Shown here in pieces: positions 5,214 to 7,026 of a stretch of DNA of 7,026 nucleotides. Under the pieces are notes generated by a model. That model was not told the origin of the DNA, searched no databases, and worked only from the letters and a program-made list of their open reading frames with translations. Both the position numbers and the translations under genes were made by a program. Each line of letters opens with the position of its first letter. The first letter of the stretch is position 1. Source of the DNA: Acidimicrobiaceae bacterium (GTDB taxonomy: Bacteria > Actinomycetota > Acidimicrobiia > Acidimicrobiales > UBA8592); assembly GCA_002715405.1 (NCBI GenBank), contig PAZD01000050.1, forward strand, positions 10,015 to 17,040, given 5' to 3'.

Positions 5214-6540
5214 GTCACCATCTGATTCTGATGATTATCAATCGAAATTTAATCTTTATGAAAGGGCTTTAAAAAATGCGAAATATGATATTAAGGGTGA
5301 AATTGATTCATTCGATAGTTCAGAAAAAGGTGTCAAAGAAGAACTGAAGTTAATACTACCAGAAATTATCAATGAAAATCTATTCAAAGATTCAAATATT
5401 TCAAAATCTGATTTTGAAGATTTAAAATTAAGGATGTATGTTGAATTAAATAATTATATTGATACAATGAAAGTAAAATCTTCCTTAAAAAAACCTTCCT
5501 TAAAAAAACCTTCCTTAAAAAAACCCTCCTTAAAAAAATCTTCCTTAAAAAAACCCTCCTTAAAAAAATCTTCCTTAAAAAAACCTTTGATTCAAAAAAA
5601 TATTCGTAAACAAAGGAGAAGGAATATTTCTAGAAAAAATAGATCAAGGGGGAAACGGATGGATGTCCCTAGAAAAAATAAGAAATGGGTATCACCTATA
5701 CCAAAAAAAGTTCATTTAATATGGATTGGAGGTGATCCTCCTGATTATTTTGAATTATTTTTACAAACATTTGAAAAATACCTTTCAGAATTTAGTATTA
5801 AAGTTTGGGGTAATAAAGATCTGACAAGAAAAAATTTTCCAAAGACATATTCTTATATTCAAAAGGCAAAAAAACTTCAAGGGAAACCAATCAAAGATGA
5901 AGAAAATAATACATTGTTAGATGATAATTATGAACCATATAAATATTCAAAATGGGCACAGATCACAGATTTAATGCGTCTTGAGATTGTATATAATCAT
6001 GGAGGTTATTACTTTGATACAACATTTGAAATATTAAAACCTATGTATAATCTTCTTAACAAAGAAGGTGTTCATTTTGTAGGTTGTAATGAGATTCCAA
6101 GATTTAATAATGTTCATATTTTATCAAATTCATTCTTTGGTGCAACAAAAGGTAATATAATCTTAAAAAGGTTATTATCAAAAACACGATTAAATAATAT
6201 TGATTTTTTTGATCATGCGGTTGATTTCCAAACTGGTCCGGGTTATTTACGTTCAGGTATTAAATCAAATGATAATTATTTTATCTTTCCAACCACTTAT
6301 TTTTATCCATTTGTAGAAGAATATTCTCCTGGGATTGATCCACCTTATCGTAAATCAAGTAAGAATAAATGTCATGATACAAAAAAAAGAAGGAAGACTA
6401 TGAAACATCTGAAAAATAATAAAGGTTATCTCGATTTTCCATGTAAAAAATATCCAAAATCATATGCGTTAAAACATTGGCAATTGGGTAAAAGTTGGTT
6501 AATTACTCATTATAATATTCGTAGTGAAGGTAATTATTAA
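5212..6540 (+). CDS. OCH1-like (GT32, DXD-type) glycosyltransferase with repeat linker, 442 aa
   Basis: Probably moves a sugar from a nucleotide-sugar donor to a protein or glycan; donor and acceptor are unknown. ATG 5212 is the first start after an in-frame TAG at 5206. Residues 1-89 are a helical extension I do not recognise; 90-124 are seven (P/S)SLKK repeats; 125-161 are very basic (RKQRRRNISRKNRSRGKR). The catalytic domain starts at 163 with IPKKVHLIWIGG, the usual GT32 opening, followed by TD253..R256 and GGYYFDTTFE (264-273) at the place of the DXD motif, TGPGYL (341-346) and the C-terminal HW...SW (422-429). The second Asp of DXD is Thr271 here, which is unusual for the family. A Lys-rich insert (about 380-418) precedes the C-terminal motif. 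No signal peptide or membrane anchor is seen, so it probably acts in the cytoplasm or virus factory. Giant viruses are known to encode their own fibre-glycosylating enzymes. Family call is firm; specificity is open. Confidence 0.85.
   Translation: MSPSDSDDYQSKFNLYERALKNAKYDIKGEIDSFDSSEKGVKEELKLILPEIINENLFKDSNISKSDFEDLKLRMYVELNNYIDTMKVKSSLKKPSLKKPSLKKPSLKKSSLKKPSLKKSSLKKPLIQKNIRKQRRRNISRKNRSRGKRMDVPRKNKKWVSPIPKKVHLIWIGGDPPDYFELFLQTFEKYLSEFSIKVWGNKDLTRKNFPKTYSYIQKAKKLQGKPIKDEENNTLLDDNYEPYKYSKWAQITDLMRLEIVYNHGGYYFDTTFEILKPMYNLLNKEGVHFVGCNEIPRFNNVHILSNSFFGATKGNIILKRLLSKTRLNNIDFFDHAVDFQTGPGYLRSGIKSNDNYFIFPTTYFYPFVEEYSPGIDPPYRKSSKNKCHDTKKRRKTMKHLKNNKGYLDFPCKKYPKSYALKHWQLGKSWLITHYNIRSEGNY
5479..5583 (+). 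repeat. Seven 15-bp units encoding (P/S)SLKK
   Basis: Units start every 15 bp from 5479 to 5569. The first residue is S, P, P, P, S, P, S in order. Pro codons vary (CCT, CCC) while TCC-TTA-AAA-AAA is constant, showing recent unit copying. The array links the N-terminal extension to the basic region before the glycosyltransferase domain. Confidence 0.9.
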
Positions 6541-6549
6541 TAATTATCT
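6528..6549. terminator. Palindrome between convergent genes 4 and 5
   Basis: TAATTATTAATAATTA (6531-6546) is a perfect 16-bp palindrome covering the stop codon of gene 4. On the + strand RNA the stem extends to 6528-6549 with one G-U pair. It lies in the 18-nt gap between two convergent genes, where both transcripts must end. This fits the mimivirus type of hairpin-directed 3' end and could serve both strands. Confidence 0.55.
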
Positions 6550-6558
6550 ATTCACCAT

Positions 6559-7026
6559 TCATGAAGGAGTACTTAATTCATTCTTTGTTATTTCTCTAAC
6601 TATTTTTGTATTTTCCAGTGTACATTTTGGAGCAATTTGTCCTCCTTTTTTATCTTTACCATGAAAGTAATAGTACTCTCCTTTTTTAGTAATCTTATAG
6701 TTGTGATCTTGTTGGGGTCTTGCGAAATCAGATTGAATTTCACTGAGACATCGCGGACAACATAGTGATACCAAGAACCCTGTATTTAATGGAGGATATT
6801 GAATACATGCGATAATTTTAGATTTCATACCCGTATGAGGACATCTCTTATGAGTATTTTCAATCTCCTTTCGAAAATTTATATTCTTTGATTCTTTATC
6901 ATTTGATTTTTTGTTATCATTTGATTTTTTATCAGTTGATTTTTTATCAGTTGATTTTTTGTTATCATTTGATTTTTTGTTATCATTTGATTTTTTATCA
7001 GTTGATTTTTTATCAGTTGATTTTTT
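6559..7026 (-). CDS. Lys-rich repeat protein with C-terminal Cys-rich domain, 5'-partial
   Basis: The function is not recognised. The minus-strand frame stays open to the right edge, so the N-terminus is missing; the ATG at 6828 is an internal Met within CPHTGMKSK and not the likely start, because the repeats upstream are in the same frame and TGM sits inside a Cys/His cluster. In order the protein has KKSTD and KKSNDN repeats (7026 down to about 6898), a linker (INFRKEIENTHKR), then CPHTG (from 6843), ACIQYPPLNTGFLVSL, CCPRC (6762-6748) and a tail with GEYYYFHGKDKKGGQ and one more Cys (PKC). The CP-H and CCxxC pattern suggests one zinc site, of the treble-clef or FCS/TRASH-like kind, but the family is uncertain. 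The frame ends at the TGA at 6561-6559, 18 nt from the end of the convergent gene 4. A regulator or nucleic-acid-binding protein is possible. Confidence 0.75.
   Translation of the reverse strand, partial: KKSTDKKSTDKKSNDNKKSNDNKKSTDKKSTDKKSNDNKKSNDKESKNINFRKEIENTHKRCPHTGMKSKIIACIQYPPLNTGFLVSLCCPRCLSEIQSDFARPQQDHNYKITKKGEYYYFHGKDKKGGQIAPKCTLENTKIVREITKNELSTPS
6901..7026 (-). repeat. Nested 15/18-bp repeat with 66-bp higher-order period
   Basis: Read on the minus strand, units are KKSTD (15 bp) and KKSNDN (18 bp) in the order STD, STD, NDN, NDN, STD, STD, NDN, ND. Two 15-bp plus two 18-bp units make a 66-bp super-unit that is present nearly twice, and the array runs off the window. The last unit decays into KESKN. 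Confidence 0.85.

Noticed and set aside
6559..6828. Gene 5 as a complete 89-aa protein starting at 6828
   Set aside because: The same frame continues upstream without a stop to the window edge through ordered repeats, and the Cys/His cluster would be cut at CPHTG, so this Met is internal.
6901..7026. CRISPR-like array at the right edge
   Set aside because: Units are 15 and 18 bp with no spacers, and they are coding and in frame.

Overview
The window looks like part of a nucleocytoplasmic large DNA virus (giant virus) genome, most likely of the mimivirus/klosneuvirus type. The reasons are: strongly AT-rich DNA; intronless genes packed 12 to 46 nt apart; no Shine-Dalgarno sequence before any start codon; long coiled-coil proteins with lysine-rich repeats; an OCH1-like (GT32) sugar transferase; and AT-rich palindromes just behind gene ends, as in the mimivirus 3'-end 'hairpin rule'. 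The lineage is an inference, because no core marker gene (capsid, polymerase, packaging ATPase) is present. An AT-rich protist genome is the main alternative.

Layout. Four genes run on the + strand and a fifth runs against them from the right edge. (1) 1-3324: the 3' part of a giant coiled-coil protein, still open at the left edge, with Ala/Glu helices, two Pro-rich hinges, a long charged helix and a basic C-terminal tail made of 27-bp repeats. (2) 3371-4171: a 266-aa coiled-coil protein with a compact C-terminal segment. (3) 4201-5199: a 332-aa coiled-coil protein built almost entirely of tandem arrays (30, 21, 42, 21 and 18 bp), interrupted by a GC-rich palindromic block. (4) 5212-6540: a 442-aa glycosyltransferase with an N-terminal viral-type extension and a (P/S)SLKK repeat linker. 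(5) 6559-7026, minus strand: a partial gene with a KKSTD/KKSNDN repeat region followed by a small Cys-rich, probably zinc-binding domain. No stretch over 300 nt lacks a gene, and I saw no RNA gene or CRISPR array.

How they may work together. No pathway can be proved from the sequence. Three consecutive fibrous proteins followed by a glycosyltransferase would fit a structural or surface-fibre module that is glycosylated, or a scaffold of the virus factory; this is inference only. The clearest unusual features are: (a) four of the five genes carry different short Lys-rich tandem repeats; (b) gene 3 has grown by repeat units that are whole coiled-coil heptads; (c) an in-frame GC-rich palindromic insert resembles a mobile palindromic element; (d) the glycosyltransferase has DTT where the family normally has DXD.
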